A stretch of 33,256 bases of DNA from Gammaproteobacteria bacterium (GCA_021772955.1 JAJFKZ010000052.1:1-33256), one strand, 5' to 3'; numbered from the stretch's first letter, positions 1 through 6,699 are shown. The notes: a model not told the origin generated them from the sequence alone. Made by a program: numbers and translations.

Positions 1-375
1 GCTCTGGCCGGCGATTTCAGCTTTACTCGCTCGCGCGTTGAAATTTTCGAAGACGAGGGACCACTGGTGATCACTGTGCAACGTGAGAATGGCTCTGAGG
101 GCAGCGTCACCATCAACTGGACGGCAACGCCCGGTACAGCAACCCACCCTGCGGATTATCAGCCAGCATCAGGCACTGTGGATTTCACCGATGGTCAACT
201 AAGCGGCACCTTCCCGGTCGCTGTATTTAATGACGCACTGGTGGAAGGCGATGAAAGCTTTACTGTACAGCTCAGCATTGGCTCCGGCGCTGGCAGTATC
301 GTCAGCCCATCTAACATGACGGTTACTATCATTGATGACGAAACAACGATTTTCAAAGACGGTTTTGAAGACTAG
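1..375 (+). CDS. Calx-beta domain exported protein, C-terminal end (partial)
   Basis: The reading frame is open from the first base and stops at 373-375, so the start lies outside the window. The visible 124 residues form one Calx-beta repeat: an early VEIFEDEGP strand, then VTINW, then GDESFTVQL, ending in a TVTIIDDE strand. Calx-beta domains are calcium-binding beta sandwiches common in large secreted or surface proteins. The protein ends with IFKDGFED. Short C-terminal tails of the F-x-DGFE type are, from memory, frequent on exported proteins of Xanthomonadales-like gammaproteobacteria, which fits a secreted protein. A hairpin terminator follows at 405-430. What the missing N-terminal part does cannot be told. 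Confidence 0.8.
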   Translation, partial: ALAGDFSFTRSRVEIFEDEGPLVITVQRENGSEGSVTINWTATPGTATHPADYQPASGTVDFTDGQLSGTFPVAVFNDALVEGDESFTVQLSIGSGAGSIVSPSNMTVTIIDDETTIFKDGFED

Positions 376-404
376 CTAGACACAGTCAGAGTTGCAGCAA
401 GACA

Positions 405-430
405 CCCCCGGCCCAGTGCCGGGGTATTTT
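405..430 (+). terminator. Rho-independent terminator after the Calx-beta gene
   Basis: CCCCGGC (406-412) pairs with GCCGGGG (418-424) around a five-base loop and is followed by TATTTT. It lies 30 bases after the stop codon at 375. Confidence 0.75.
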
Positions 431-437
431 ATAGTCT

Positions 438-463
438 CGTTCCCACGCTCCCGCGTGGGAATG
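438..463. repeat. Short palindrome of the GTTCCCACGC type
   Basis: GTTCCCACGC (439-448) faces GCGTGGGAAT (453-462) across a four-base gap. Palindromes of this sequence are, from memory, dispersed between genes in many gammaproteobacteria. It sits exactly between the two convergent terminators. Confidence 0.6.
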
Positions 464-490
464 TAAAAGGCCGGGCGGAGAACCCCGGCC
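464..490 (-). terminator. Terminator of ompW
   Basis: Read on the minus strand, GGCCGGG (490-484) pairs with CCCGGCC (475-469) and is followed by TTTTA (468-464). It lies about 45 bases past the ompW stop and faces the terminator of the converging Calx-beta gene. Confidence 0.75.
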
Positions 491-535
491 ATAAGTGCTT
501 CGCAGAAGCAGGCAAAGCGCTTTAGAAACGAGCTA

Positions 536-1252
536 TCAGAAACGCCAGGCCAGCCCCAGTGAAAAGACCAGTGGATTAACGTTGACCTTGGTGCGCGTGA
601 CTTCCGTACCATTGATGAAGATTTTTGCCTCGGTCTGCAGATCCAGCCACCAGACGTTGGCGTTGACCGCCCAGTTGTCGCTCAGCTCCCAATCGAGACC
701 CACGTTGGCGGCAAAGCCAAATGAGTTGCTGAGATTAATATCCGTGCTGTCGACACCGCCGATGATGCCGTCCAGTGCGTTGGTTAATGCCGGGCTGGTA
801 TCGCTGTCCAGCCAGATGGTCCAGTTGACGCCGGCACCCACATAGGGTCGAATCTTGCCGTGGGGATTGAAGCGATACTCCAAGGCCAACGATGGTGGCA
901 GATGGGTCGCGTCGGCGATTTCACCCACACCGGCAGTGGCACCCTTGCCGTTAATGTCATGGTTGAACGGCGCCGCAGCCAGCAAGGTAGCGGCCCAGTT
1001 GTCGGTCAGTGCATAGCTCAGCGAAAAAGTGAAGCCAAATGCGTCATCGACATTGACGCCGTCATTGCCATCAATCAGGCCCAGGCCATTGTCACCAATC
1101 ACGCCCTGGCTACTGTCCAGCGGCAGCACATTGGCAGCGCCAAAGCGCAGCAACCACGGGCTGTCGGTGCTGTCATCAGGCTGCGCACTGGCGACAAAAG
1201 GCACGGCAGAAGCCGCGAGCATTGAAGTAAAAATAAGTGTTTTTCTGAACAT
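536..1252 (-). CDS. ompW: OmpW-family outer membrane protein
   Basis: 238 residues. A signal peptide (MFRKTLIFTS..., cleavage near ASA-Q at residue 23) leads into an eight-stranded beta barrel typical of OmpW: SPWLLRFGAANVLP at the start, repeated amphipathic strands, IRPYVGAGVNW in the middle, and a C-terminal strand ending in LGLAWRF with the terminal Phe needed for barrel insertion. OmpW forms a narrow hydrophobic channel, and in enterics it is linked to the response to oxygen supply under FNR control. Here a near-perfect FNR/Anr box lies at 1309-1322 upstream, and the next gene is an FNR-type regulator. The ribosome binding site (GAGAA) is weak. A terminator follows at 464-490. Confidence 0.93.
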   Translation of the reverse strand: MFRKTLIFTSMLAASAVPFVASAQPDDSTDSPWLLRFGAANVLPLDSSQGVIGDNGLGLIDGNDGVNVDDAFGFTFSLSYALTDNWAATLLAAAPFNHDINGKGATAGVGEIADATHLPPSLALEYRFNPHGKIRPYVGAGVNWTIWLDSDTSPALTNALDGIIGGVDSTDINLSNSFGFAANVGLDWELSDNWAVNANVWWLDLQTEAKIFINGTEVTRTKVNVNPLVFSLGLAWRF

Positions 1253-1280
1253 GGTATTCTCTGCTTGCTGTGATGTGCAC

Positions 1281-1322
1281 AGCTTAAGAGAATCGCATCA
1301 GCGGGTTATTGACCCGTATCAA
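1281..1322 (-). promoter_or_regulatory. FNR/Anr-dependent promoter of ompW
   Basis: TTGACCCGTATCAA at 1309-1322 matches the FNR/Anr consensus TTGAT-N4-ATCAA at nine of ten defined positions. Its centre lies 64 bases before the ompW start. If it works as a class II site centred at -41.5, the start point falls near 1274 and the -10 hexamer at 1286-1281, where TAAGCT (3 of 6 to consensus) is found. A weak -10 is normal for an activator-dependent promoter. The box is seen; activation is inferred from the family and from fnr being adjacent. Confidence 0.75.
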
Positions 1323-1426
1323 TTTGTGCAGAAGTAGTGGTGGAATTTCGCGTTGGTGCTGGAGCCCTTATTAATCTGCGACATCAAATCCGTGTCTGGC
1401 CACAGCACAGTCGAGATTAATCCATT

Positions 1427-1523
1427 GCCGGATGCGCCAAGGCTTATCCGGCCTACGTGCTGGCCCATCTGTGGCATCTAATGGCATCGGCATGTAGGCC
1501 GGATAAGTGCAGCGCAACCGGCA
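1427..1523. repeat. BIME-like pair of REP elements
   Basis: Two head-to-head REP units. The first, 1427-1459, begins GCCGGATGCGCC and ends CTTATCCGGCCTACG. The second, 1494-1523, is inverted: GTAGGCCGGATAAG then GCGCAACCGGC. Both closely resemble the enterobacterial REP/PU consensus, including the CTTATC-GGCCTAC arm. The second unit abuts the stop codon of the fnr-type gene (1524-1526), the usual 3' location for REPs, where they affect mRNA stability or termination. No RAYT transposase gene is visible here. Confidence 0.75.
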
Positions 1524-2261
1524 TTATTCTTTGCGGATAAGTGCCTGCAGGGCATCCGGGTCGAGGATCTCCAACTTGCTGCGGCTGGCGGTGATGACTT
1601 TGCGATCTCGCAACTCACGAAAAGCGCGCGACACGGTCTCCACCTGCAGGCCCAGATAGTTGGCCAGATCCTGGCGTGAGATGGCGATATCGAACTGGCG
1701 ATATTGCAAGCCAACCTGCTGTCGACGCTGCGCATAGCGCCAGATGAATTTGGCCACACGTGTCAGTGCGCTATCGTTGGCCAGCAGCTCATGTTCTTCG
1801 TAGCTGTTGTTGAGCTCACGCGCCATCAGACGCATCATTTGTCTGCCAATGGCAGGAATCTGGTGTGACAGGCGTTCCAGATCGCCCACTGGCAGAGCGC
1901 AGATATTGCTCTTTTCCAGTGCTTCGGTATAGACCTGGCGCTGCTCGGAAGCCAATGCATCCAGACCGAACAGCTCACCTGGCAAATGCACACCGATGAT
2001 CTGGATGTCGCCGTTTTTTCGCATGCGATAGCTTTTGAAGGAACCCAGCCTGACCGCGTAGACATTGCTGGCCGGATCGCCAGCGCGATAAGCCATCTCT
2101 TGTGGCTGAATGTCCTGTCTTTTTTGTACAAACTCATCCAGTGCCGCGATGGCATCATTGTCCAGCCCGGCGGGCAGACACAGCTCACGCAGTGAACAAC
2201 CGGAGCAGATCCGGCGCAAGGCGCCAAGCTCAAGGATTTTCGGACTTACAGCGGTTGACAT
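1524..2261 (-). CDS. fnr: FNR/Anr-type oxygen-sensing transcription regulator
   Basis: 245 residues, the usual length of FNR. The N-terminus carries CSGCSLRELC (C19, C22, C28), and a fourth cysteine follows at C121 (NICALP), matching the four [4Fe-4S] ligands of E. coli FNR. A cAMP-receptor-type beta barrel spans about residues 40-130 (GSFKSYR, LPGELFGLDAL), then the dimerisation helix, then a winged helix with SRQDLANYLGLQVETVSRAF. The E-x-x-S-R recognition residues predict TTGAT-N4-ATCAA binding. When oxygen is low the cluster is intact and the dimer activates anaerobic genes. ompW, the next gene downstream on the same strand, carries such a box. The true name may be fnr, anr or etrA. REP elements begin directly after the stop. 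Confidence 0.92.
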   Translation of the reverse strand: MSTAVSPKILELGALRRICSGCSLRELCLPAGLDNDAIAALDEFVQKRQDIQPQEMAYRAGDPASNVYAVRLGSFKSYRMRKNGDIQIIGVHLPGELFGLDALASEQRQVYTEALEKSNICALPVGDLERLSHQIPAIGRQMMRLMARELNNSYEEHELLANDSALTRVAKFIWRYAQRRQQVGLQYRQFDIAISRQDLANYLGLQVETVSRAFRELRDRKVITASRSKLEILDPDALQALIRKE

Positions 2262-2292
2262 GAAGGGACACTGTGCTTATGCATTATGCTGC

Positions 2293-2321
2293 ATTATAAG
2301 CATAAAGCCGGTCATCGTTTG
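2293..2321 (-). promoter_or_regulatory. Probable promoter of the fnr-type gene
   Basis: A perfect minus-strand TATAAT lies at 2298-2293, 32 bases before the start codon. The hexamer at 2321-2316 (CAAACG, 17-base spacer) is a poor -35. The edge of the mobile element at 2324 lies only two bases further upstream, so any UP element or upstream operator has been displaced. An imperfect palindrome (TGCTTAT ... ATAAGCA, 2274-2302) covers the -10. Confidence 0.5.
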
Positions 2322-2323
2322 GA

Positions 2324-2841
2324 CTAGCCCGCATATTTCATGAAGGGTTCGAGGAGCAGGGCGAAGCTGGCTAAGCAGGTTGGACGATCACCTGCAGAAG
2401 CCGGTGGGCCACACGAACAGTTCGGTAACGCTCAGAGTCAATGTGCTGGTGCGAATCAAGGCGCGGTTCGCAGGCAATGGCCGCTCCCTTGCCAAGAATC
2501 GCAACGCCGAGTCGCACTGGCACATTGGCTCCCGGTGGGCCGCCCCACAAGCGCCGTGGGCTGCGTTCCGCTCGCTTGAATTGACTTACGGCCAGTCCTG
2601 CGCTCGCGCGCCTTGTCCACGGCGCTTGTGCGACGGCTGAGTGTCACCGAACTATACGCGTGGCCCACTCGCCCGTAGCTATGGTTCAAGGGCGATCGTT
2701 TGAGATGTAACGCCAGATTTGGCCTGATCTCGAACAGGACTAACCGTAGCCACTCCATTACGCATAAATTGATTGCTATAACTTTGGTTATCCGTAACAT
2801 ATGACCAGCAACTGTCCGCCTTCATGAAATATACGGGTTAG
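2324..2841. mobile_element. MITE-like element E1 (TTAGCCCGC family) inserted in yjbQ
   Basis: 518 bp bounded by imperfect terminal inverted repeats: CTAGCCCGCATATTTCATGA on the left (2324-2343) and its counterpart, beginning CTAACCCGTATATTTCATGA on the minus strand, at 2841. It has no convincing gene. About 110 bases inside the right end match the second copy at 13058 closely on the opposite strand, including GGCGGACAGTT, TTACGGATAA and GGTTAGTCCTGTTCG. A motif CCTTGAACCATAGC is shared with the third copy at 32773. A separate structured element is nested at 2404-2668. The right end supplies the last residues and stop codon of yjbQ. A transposase in trans is presumed. No target duplication is clear. 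Confidence 0.8.
2404..2668 (+). mobile_element. Structured repeat element, copy A, nested in E1
   Basis: 265 bp closed by an inverted repeat of 32 bases (2404-2435 with 2637-2668, outer nine bases GTGGGCCAC perfect). Inside are two arms. Arm 1 is an 18-bp stem (2440-2457 with 2509-2526, one mismatch, two G-T pairs) holding inner stems GCGGTT/AATCGC and GGCAA/TTGCC. Arm 2 is a perfect 14-bp stem (2546-2559 with 2617-2630). The sequence inside both arms, and the junction CTCCCGGTGGGCC, reappear in copy B at 26242-26507, but the enclosing stems there have other sequences. The plus strand here folds better, since its G-T pairs would become A-C mismatches on the other strand. Function unknown. Confidence 0.7.
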
Positions 2842-3148
2842 TTACTGGTATGGTCAACTCGGTTGCGGTCAGCATCGAGCGCACGTGCGCGGGCATGTCA
2901 TCCGGCCCCTCTGCGGTGTGCCGATAACGCGGATCACCATCCGGCACCAGATCACTGATGAACATTTCCAGATCCACCAGTACATCCGGGTCGGCCTTTT
3001 CCATGATCAGCAACGAGGCCGAGGTATGTTGAATAAACAGATGGCACAAGCCGGTGCGCAAGTCTGCATTGAGCAACGTTGCAGTCACCTTGCTGATGAT
3101 GTTGACCAGGCCACGGGCACTGGTCTGAATGGTAAGTGTAGATTGCAT
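2822..3148 (-). CDS. yjbQ: YjbQ/UPF0047 family protein, C-terminus lost to a mobile element
   Basis: 108 residues from the ATG at 3148. This start aligns best with E. coli YjbQ; an in-frame ATG nine codons upstream also exists. The family core is clear: GLCHLFIQHTSASL, then ADPDV, then YRHTAEGPDDMPAHVRSML. Family members run to about 130-140 residues and end with a signature I-P-[IV]-T-x-G-R-L-x-L-G-T-W-Q-G. Here the sequence reads TIPVT and then NPYIS and stop, because codons from 2841 downward belong to element E1. The last strands, which complete the conserved pocket, are therefore missing, and no remnant of them appears beyond the element. Members have been reported to have thiamine phosphate synthase activity. 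This copy is probably impaired. Confidence 0.8.
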   Translation of the reverse strand: MQSTLTIQTSARGLVNIISKVTATLLNADLRTGLCHLFIQHTSASLLIMEKADPDVLVDLEMFISDLVPDGDPRYRHTAEGPDDMPAHVRSMLTATELTIPVTNPYIS

Positions 3149-3244
3149 GGTAACCGAGCATCGATTTGTGGCCATGATACAACGGTTTGATGACCCCGGT
3201 CTGAGTCAGACAGCTAAATTGCTGGCAGTGTGATCTGCTATCAT

Positions 3245-3465
3245 GAGCGTGTAGGTGAATAGTCAGTAGCAATAACTGACTGTTTGAAACGGGAAGCCGG
3301 TGCGAGTTGGTATAAAACTTCATTCCGGCACTGCCCCCGCAACGGTAATTGATTGATTGTCAAGGGAATAGTTCCTGACCACTGTGCCCAGGCACGGGAA
3401 GGTTGACAATGTTGTGATCAGCTTGTTGGCTGACACCATCATAAGTCCGGAGACCGGCCTGCACT
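3245..3465 (+). promoter_or_regulatory. Cobalamin (AdoCbl) riboswitch controlling btuB
   Basis: The conserved blocks appear in order: GAAACGGGAAGCCGGTGCGA (3286-3305), then the GCACTGCCCCCGCAACGGTA core, a peripheral CCACTGTGCC...CACGGGAAGG stem, and the B12 box AAGTCCGGAGACCGGCCTGC at 3443-3462. An extended -10 (TGC-TATCAT, 3236-3244) just upstream is the likely promoter, without a good -35. AdoCbl binding closes the kissing loop and shuts off the gene for the B12 receptor downstream. The expression platform at 3550-3595 is described separately. Coordinates of the 5' edge are approximate. Confidence 0.93.
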
Positions 3466-3549
3466 GGTTCCAGTCGCTTTTTGCGGCTGGTCTTGGACCA
3501 ACGGCTAGCGGTGGGCTTCCGGCAGGTTGTGCTGTCCCACGGGCTGACC

Positions 3550-3595
3550 TTCTCCTGCCTTTTCCTGCCGCACCGTGCGGGTGTGCACAGGAGAA
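3550..3595 (+). promoter_or_regulatory. Shine-Dalgarno-sequestering hairpin of btuB (riboswitch expression platform)
   Basis: TTCTCCTG at 3550-3557 is perfectly complementary to CAGGAGAA at 3588-3595, which contains the btuB Shine-Dalgarno sequence. The enclosed segment folds again (CCGCA with GCGG). When formed, this hairpin buries the ribosome binding site five bases before the ATG at 3600. No U-tract follows, so control is probably translational. The pairing is seen; coupling to ligand binding is inferred. Confidence 0.75.
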
Positions 3596-3599
3596 TCAC

Positions 3600-5459
3600 A
3601 TGTCATTTTTTAGTTTCAAAGCGGCTAGCATCTGGTCGTCTGTTTTGCTGGTTACCGCGGCCTGCGGCTGGTACAGCGATCCTGCTTCAGCCCAAGCTGA
3701 ATTAATCCAGTCTGAATCAAATCAACCTGAATCAAACCAGTCCGTGTTGGCCTTGCCGGATCCGCTGGTGGTCACAGCAACGCGTACCCAGCAGTCATTG
3801 TCGGATACCCTGGCCAACGTCGCGGTGATCGATCGTGAGCTGATCGAACGCAGCCAGGCCCAGAGTCTGCTGGAGCTGTTGCGTCTGCAGGCAGGTGTGG
3901 ATGTGGTTCGCACAGGTGGCCCTGGTGGCCAGACCAGCGTGTTCATGCGCGGTGCCAATTCCAATCAGGTGCTGGTGTTGATTGATGGCGTGCGGGTGGC
4001 GTCGGCAACCAGCGGCTTGTTCCAGTTCGAGAACCTGCCGCTGGAGCAGATTGAGCGCATCGAGATCGTGCGTGGTCCGCGTGCCAGCGTGTACGGCTCG
4101 GATGCCATCGGCGGCGTCATCCAGATCTTCACCCGGCGCCATGTCAAACCCACAGTACGCTTGGGCTACGGCAGTGATGATCAGTATCAGGCCAGCGTTG
4201 TCGGCGGCTGGCAGCATGACCGTGGCGCAGTTTCGGGCAGCATCAGCTGGCGCGACAGCAACGGTTTTTCGTCGCAAAACATGGCTGGCTTCAGTTTTGA
4301 CCCGGACGACGATGGCTTTGAAAATCTGGGCGTCAACCTGAATGGTGATCTGCAGCTTGGCCCCGGCAGCCTGAATTGGTCAGCACTGGTTACCGATGCC
4401 GAAGCGCAATTTGATCAGGGCATCTCCGATGGGCAACAGCAGGTTTATGCACTGGGCTACAAGCTGGTGCGGCCAGACTGGCAGCATGCTGCTCAACTTA
4501 GCTACAATCGCGATGAACTGGACAGTGATTTCGTCTTTTTCAGCAGCGCCTTCAACAGTGAGCGGCTGCAGTTTTCCTGGCTCAGCTCAGTACAGCTCAA
4601 CAGTGCATTGCAGCTCAGTGCCGGTGTGGACGTGTACAAGGAATGGGCCGATGACGAGGTTAATTTTGACGACAATCGGCATAACCTTGGCGTGTTTGTG
4701 CTGGCCGACTGGCGTCTGGGAGCACACGCAGTTGACGCCAGCTTGCGTATCGATGACGAGGAACGCTTCGGCAGCGAGTTGACCGGCTCGCTGGCTTACG
4801 GCTATCAGCTGAATGACCAGCTGCAGGCCAGCGCCAGTTATGGTCGCGGTTTTCGGGCGCCTGATTTCAATCAATTGTTTTCACCCGGCTTCGGTGGACA
4901 GTTTGCGGGCAATCCGAATCTGGAAGCCGAAACCAGCGATGCGTATGATATCGGTTTGCGTTGGCAGCAGGGGCGACACCGGCTCAGCCTCAGCGGTTTC
5001 TATCAGCAGATCGATGACCTGATTGATTTCACCGGCGTTAATTTCCAGGCCGTCAATGTCGCCAGGGCCGAGATCAAGGGGCTGGAGCTGGAGTACCAGT
5101 TCAATCATGCGCGCTGGCTGACCAGCGTCACGGCCACCCTGCAGGATCCGCAAAACGACATCAGCGGTGCTAAGTTGCTGCGGCGCCCGGATGAAAAAGC
5201 CAGTCTCAGCGTGGACCGGCTGTTTGGCAATGGCTCCTGGCTGGGCGTGGAAGTGTTTTACAGCGGCAGCACCACCGATGTCGGTGCTGTGGTATTGGCC
5301 GATTATGTGCTGGTCAACCTGCGTGCCGGTTTTCAGTTCGCCAGACAATGGCGCCTGGAGGCCAGAGTTGAAAACCTGTTCGATGAAAACTATACCCAGG
5401 CGGTGGGCTTTAACACGCGTGATCTGGCGGGGTTTGTTGGCTTGCGTTGGCAACCCTGA
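3600..5459 (+). CDS. btuB: TonB-dependent vitamin B12 receptor
   Basis: 619 residues from the ATG at 3600, which has AGGAGA five bases upstream. The frame is open back to 3384, but that part lies in the riboswitch. A signal peptide ends near SAQA. The TonB box follows (DPLVVTATR, about residues 53-61), then the plug domain (LLRLQAGVDVV, FMRGANSNQVLVLIDGVR, IEIVRGPRASVYGSDAIGGV) and a 22-strand barrel. Near the C-terminus are GRGFRAPDFNQLFSPGF and VENLFDENYTQAVGF. Length is close to E. coli BtuB (614). The cobalamin riboswitch upstream makes B12 or another corrinoid the substrate. The C-terminus is LRWQP, without the usual final aromatic. No btuCDF genes lie nearby. Confidence 0.93.
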   Translation: MSFFSFKAASIWSSVLLVTAACGWYSDPASAQAELIQSESNQPESNQSVLALPDPLVVTATRTQQSLSDTLANVAVIDRELIERSQAQSLLELLRLQAGVDVVRTGGPGGQTSVFMRGANSNQVLVLIDGVRVASATSGLFQFENLPLEQIERIEIVRGPRASVYGSDAIGGVIQIFTRRHVKPTVRLGYGSDDQYQASVVGGWQHDRGAVSGSISWRDSNGFSSQNMAGFSFDPDDDGFENLGVNLNGDLQLGPGSLNWSALVTDAEAQFDQGISDGQQQVYALGYKLVRPDWQHAAQLSYNRDELDSDFVFFSSAFNSERLQFSWLSSVQLNSALQLSAGVDVYKEWADDEVNFDDNRHNLGVFVLADWRLGAHAVDASLRIDDEERFGSELTGSLAYGYQLNDQLQASASYGRGFRAPDFNQLFSPGFGGQFAGNPNLEAETSDAYDIGLRWQQGRHRLSLSGFYQQIDDLIDFTGVNFQAVNVARAEIKGLELEYQFNHARWLTSVTATLQDPQNDISGAKLLRRPDEKASLSVDRLFGNGSWLGVEVFYSGSTTDVGAVVLADYVLVNLRAGFQFARQWRLEARVENLFDENYTQAVGFNTRDLAGFVGLRWQP

Positions 5460-5576
5460 ATGGACATCACGCGGTTTTTGAAAGTGTTGCAACACAATGG
5501 CTGCCGTGGCACGCATTTTATGCGCACGCGGCTGCCGACGCAGTTTGGCCCAGCCCATGCCACGGCTCGTGCCTGA
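5460..5576 (+). CDS. Possible 38-residue ORF directly after btuB
   Basis: An ATG directly follows the btuB stop and opens a 38-codon frame (MDITRFLKVL..., ending HATARA). No Shine-Dalgarno sequence of its own is visible beyond coupling to btuB. It could be a translated remnant of a former downstream gene or chance. Its stop lies in the first copy of the tandem repeat at 5569. No family is recognised. Confidence 0.2.
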   Translation: MDITRFLKVLQHNGCRGTHFMRTRLPTQFGPAHATARA

Positions 5577-5638
5577 ATCAATGTGCCTGAATCAATGTGC
5601 CTGAATCAATGTGCCTGAATCAATGTGCCTGAATCAAT
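5569..5638 (+). repeat. Tandem repeat, five copies of a 14-bp unit
   Basis: Five perfect head-to-tail copies of GTGCCTGAATCAAT fill 5569-5638, between btuB and the next gene. Perfect identity between units suggests recent slippage and possible length variation between strains. Confidence 0.95.
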
Positions 5639-5651
5639 TTGTCTGGGCTGA

Positions 5652-5680
5652 AAGCAGACCCGCTACAAGTGGGTCTGCTT
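5652..5680. terminator. Hairpin between btuB and the thioredoxin-like gene
   Basis: AAGCAGACCC (5652-5661) pairs perfectly with GGGTCTGCTT (5671-5680) around a nine-base loop. Only two T's follow on the plus strand, so it is a strong hairpin but a weak intrinsic terminator. Confidence 0.55.
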
Positions 5681-5713
5681 ACCTAGATCATTCATTAATC
5701 AGGATCACGGCTC

Positions 5714-6307
5714 ATGAAAAATCTGATCGGCGCCCTCTTCATGCTGTTTTTGCTTGGCGCATGTGAACAACAACAAGCCATGCCCGCATCGCAACAGCAG
5801 CTCGCCAGCGCGGTAGTGACGCAGGAAAGCAGTGATTATCCTGCTGCGCTGCCATTCGAGTTGCAAAACGTCAAGGGCGAGAGCGTCAGTTTTCCGCGCC
5901 AAAATGGCGTCGTCGACGTGTATTTTTTCTGGGCTACCTGGTGTCCGTATTGCAAACAGCTGATGCCGCACCTGCAAAGCATTGTCGATGAGTACGACGG
6001 CAAGGTGTCGATCCAGGCGATCAACATGCGCGAAAATGGCCAGCCTGAAACCTATCTGAACAACAATGGTTACAGCTTTGAGCTGTATCCGGAGGGCGAT
6101 CTGGTTGCTTCAATGTATGGCATCAAGGGCACGCCGGGCGTGGTGATCGTCGATACCGAGGGTCAAGTTCGCTTCGACATGTCGGCATTGCTGGCCCCAG
6201 CCAACAAGGCGCTGGAAGGGCTCAATCATGGCCAGCGGGCCCAGCGCATAGCGCCCTGGTGGGCGGCAGAGATTCGCCGTGCTCTGGATCAGATTGTCAA
6301 GAGCTGA
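5714..6307 (+). CDS. TlpA-like thioredoxin-fold lipoprotein
   Basis: 197 residues. A lipoprotein signal (MKNLIGALFMLFLLGAC, lipidated Cys17) is followed by a Gln/Ser/Ala-rich linker and a thioredoxin fold. The active site is FWATWCPYCKQLMP (C77 and C80), and the cis-proline lies in KGTPGVVIVD (P141). Such proteins are thiol-disulfide oxidoreductases tethered in the periplasm, usually reductants for cytochrome c maturation or for damaged envelope proteins. A CPYC pair with cis-Pro next to Thr is typical of the TlpA/ResA and DsbA/C superfamily. No DsbD or ccm gene is adjacent, so the partner is unknown. CAGGA lies about nine bases before the start. Confidence 0.85.
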   Translation: MKNLIGALFMLFLLGACEQQQAMPASQQQLASAVVTQESSDYPAALPFELQNVKGESVSFPRQNGVVDVYFFWATWCPYCKQLMPHLQSIVDEYDGKVSIQAINMRENGQPETYLNNNGYSFELYPEGDLVASMYGIKGTPGVVIVDTEGQVRFDMSALLAPANKALEGLNHGQRAQRIAPWWAAEIRRALDQIVKS

Positions 6308-6336
6308 GCAGACGCCGAGCCCGCACAGCAGGCTTA

Positions 6337-6699
<363 letters not shown>

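Noticed and set aside
2404-2668. Integron attC site
   Set aside because: The ends lack the R'/R'' core (GTTRRRY and RYYYAAC), no integrase or cassette gene is near, and conserved sequence lies in the interior rather than at the ends.
2456-2800. Open frames on both strands inside E1
   Set aside because: They come from the structured repeat and MITE sequence, have no ribosome sites, and do not resemble a transposase.
3384-3599. In-frame N-terminal extension of btuB
   Set aside because: It lies within the riboswitch and its expression platform and has no signal-peptide character. The ATG at 3600 has a good ribosome site and a proper signal peptide.
5569-5638. CRISPR array
   Set aside because: The 14-bp units are directly tandem with no spacers, and no cas gene is present.
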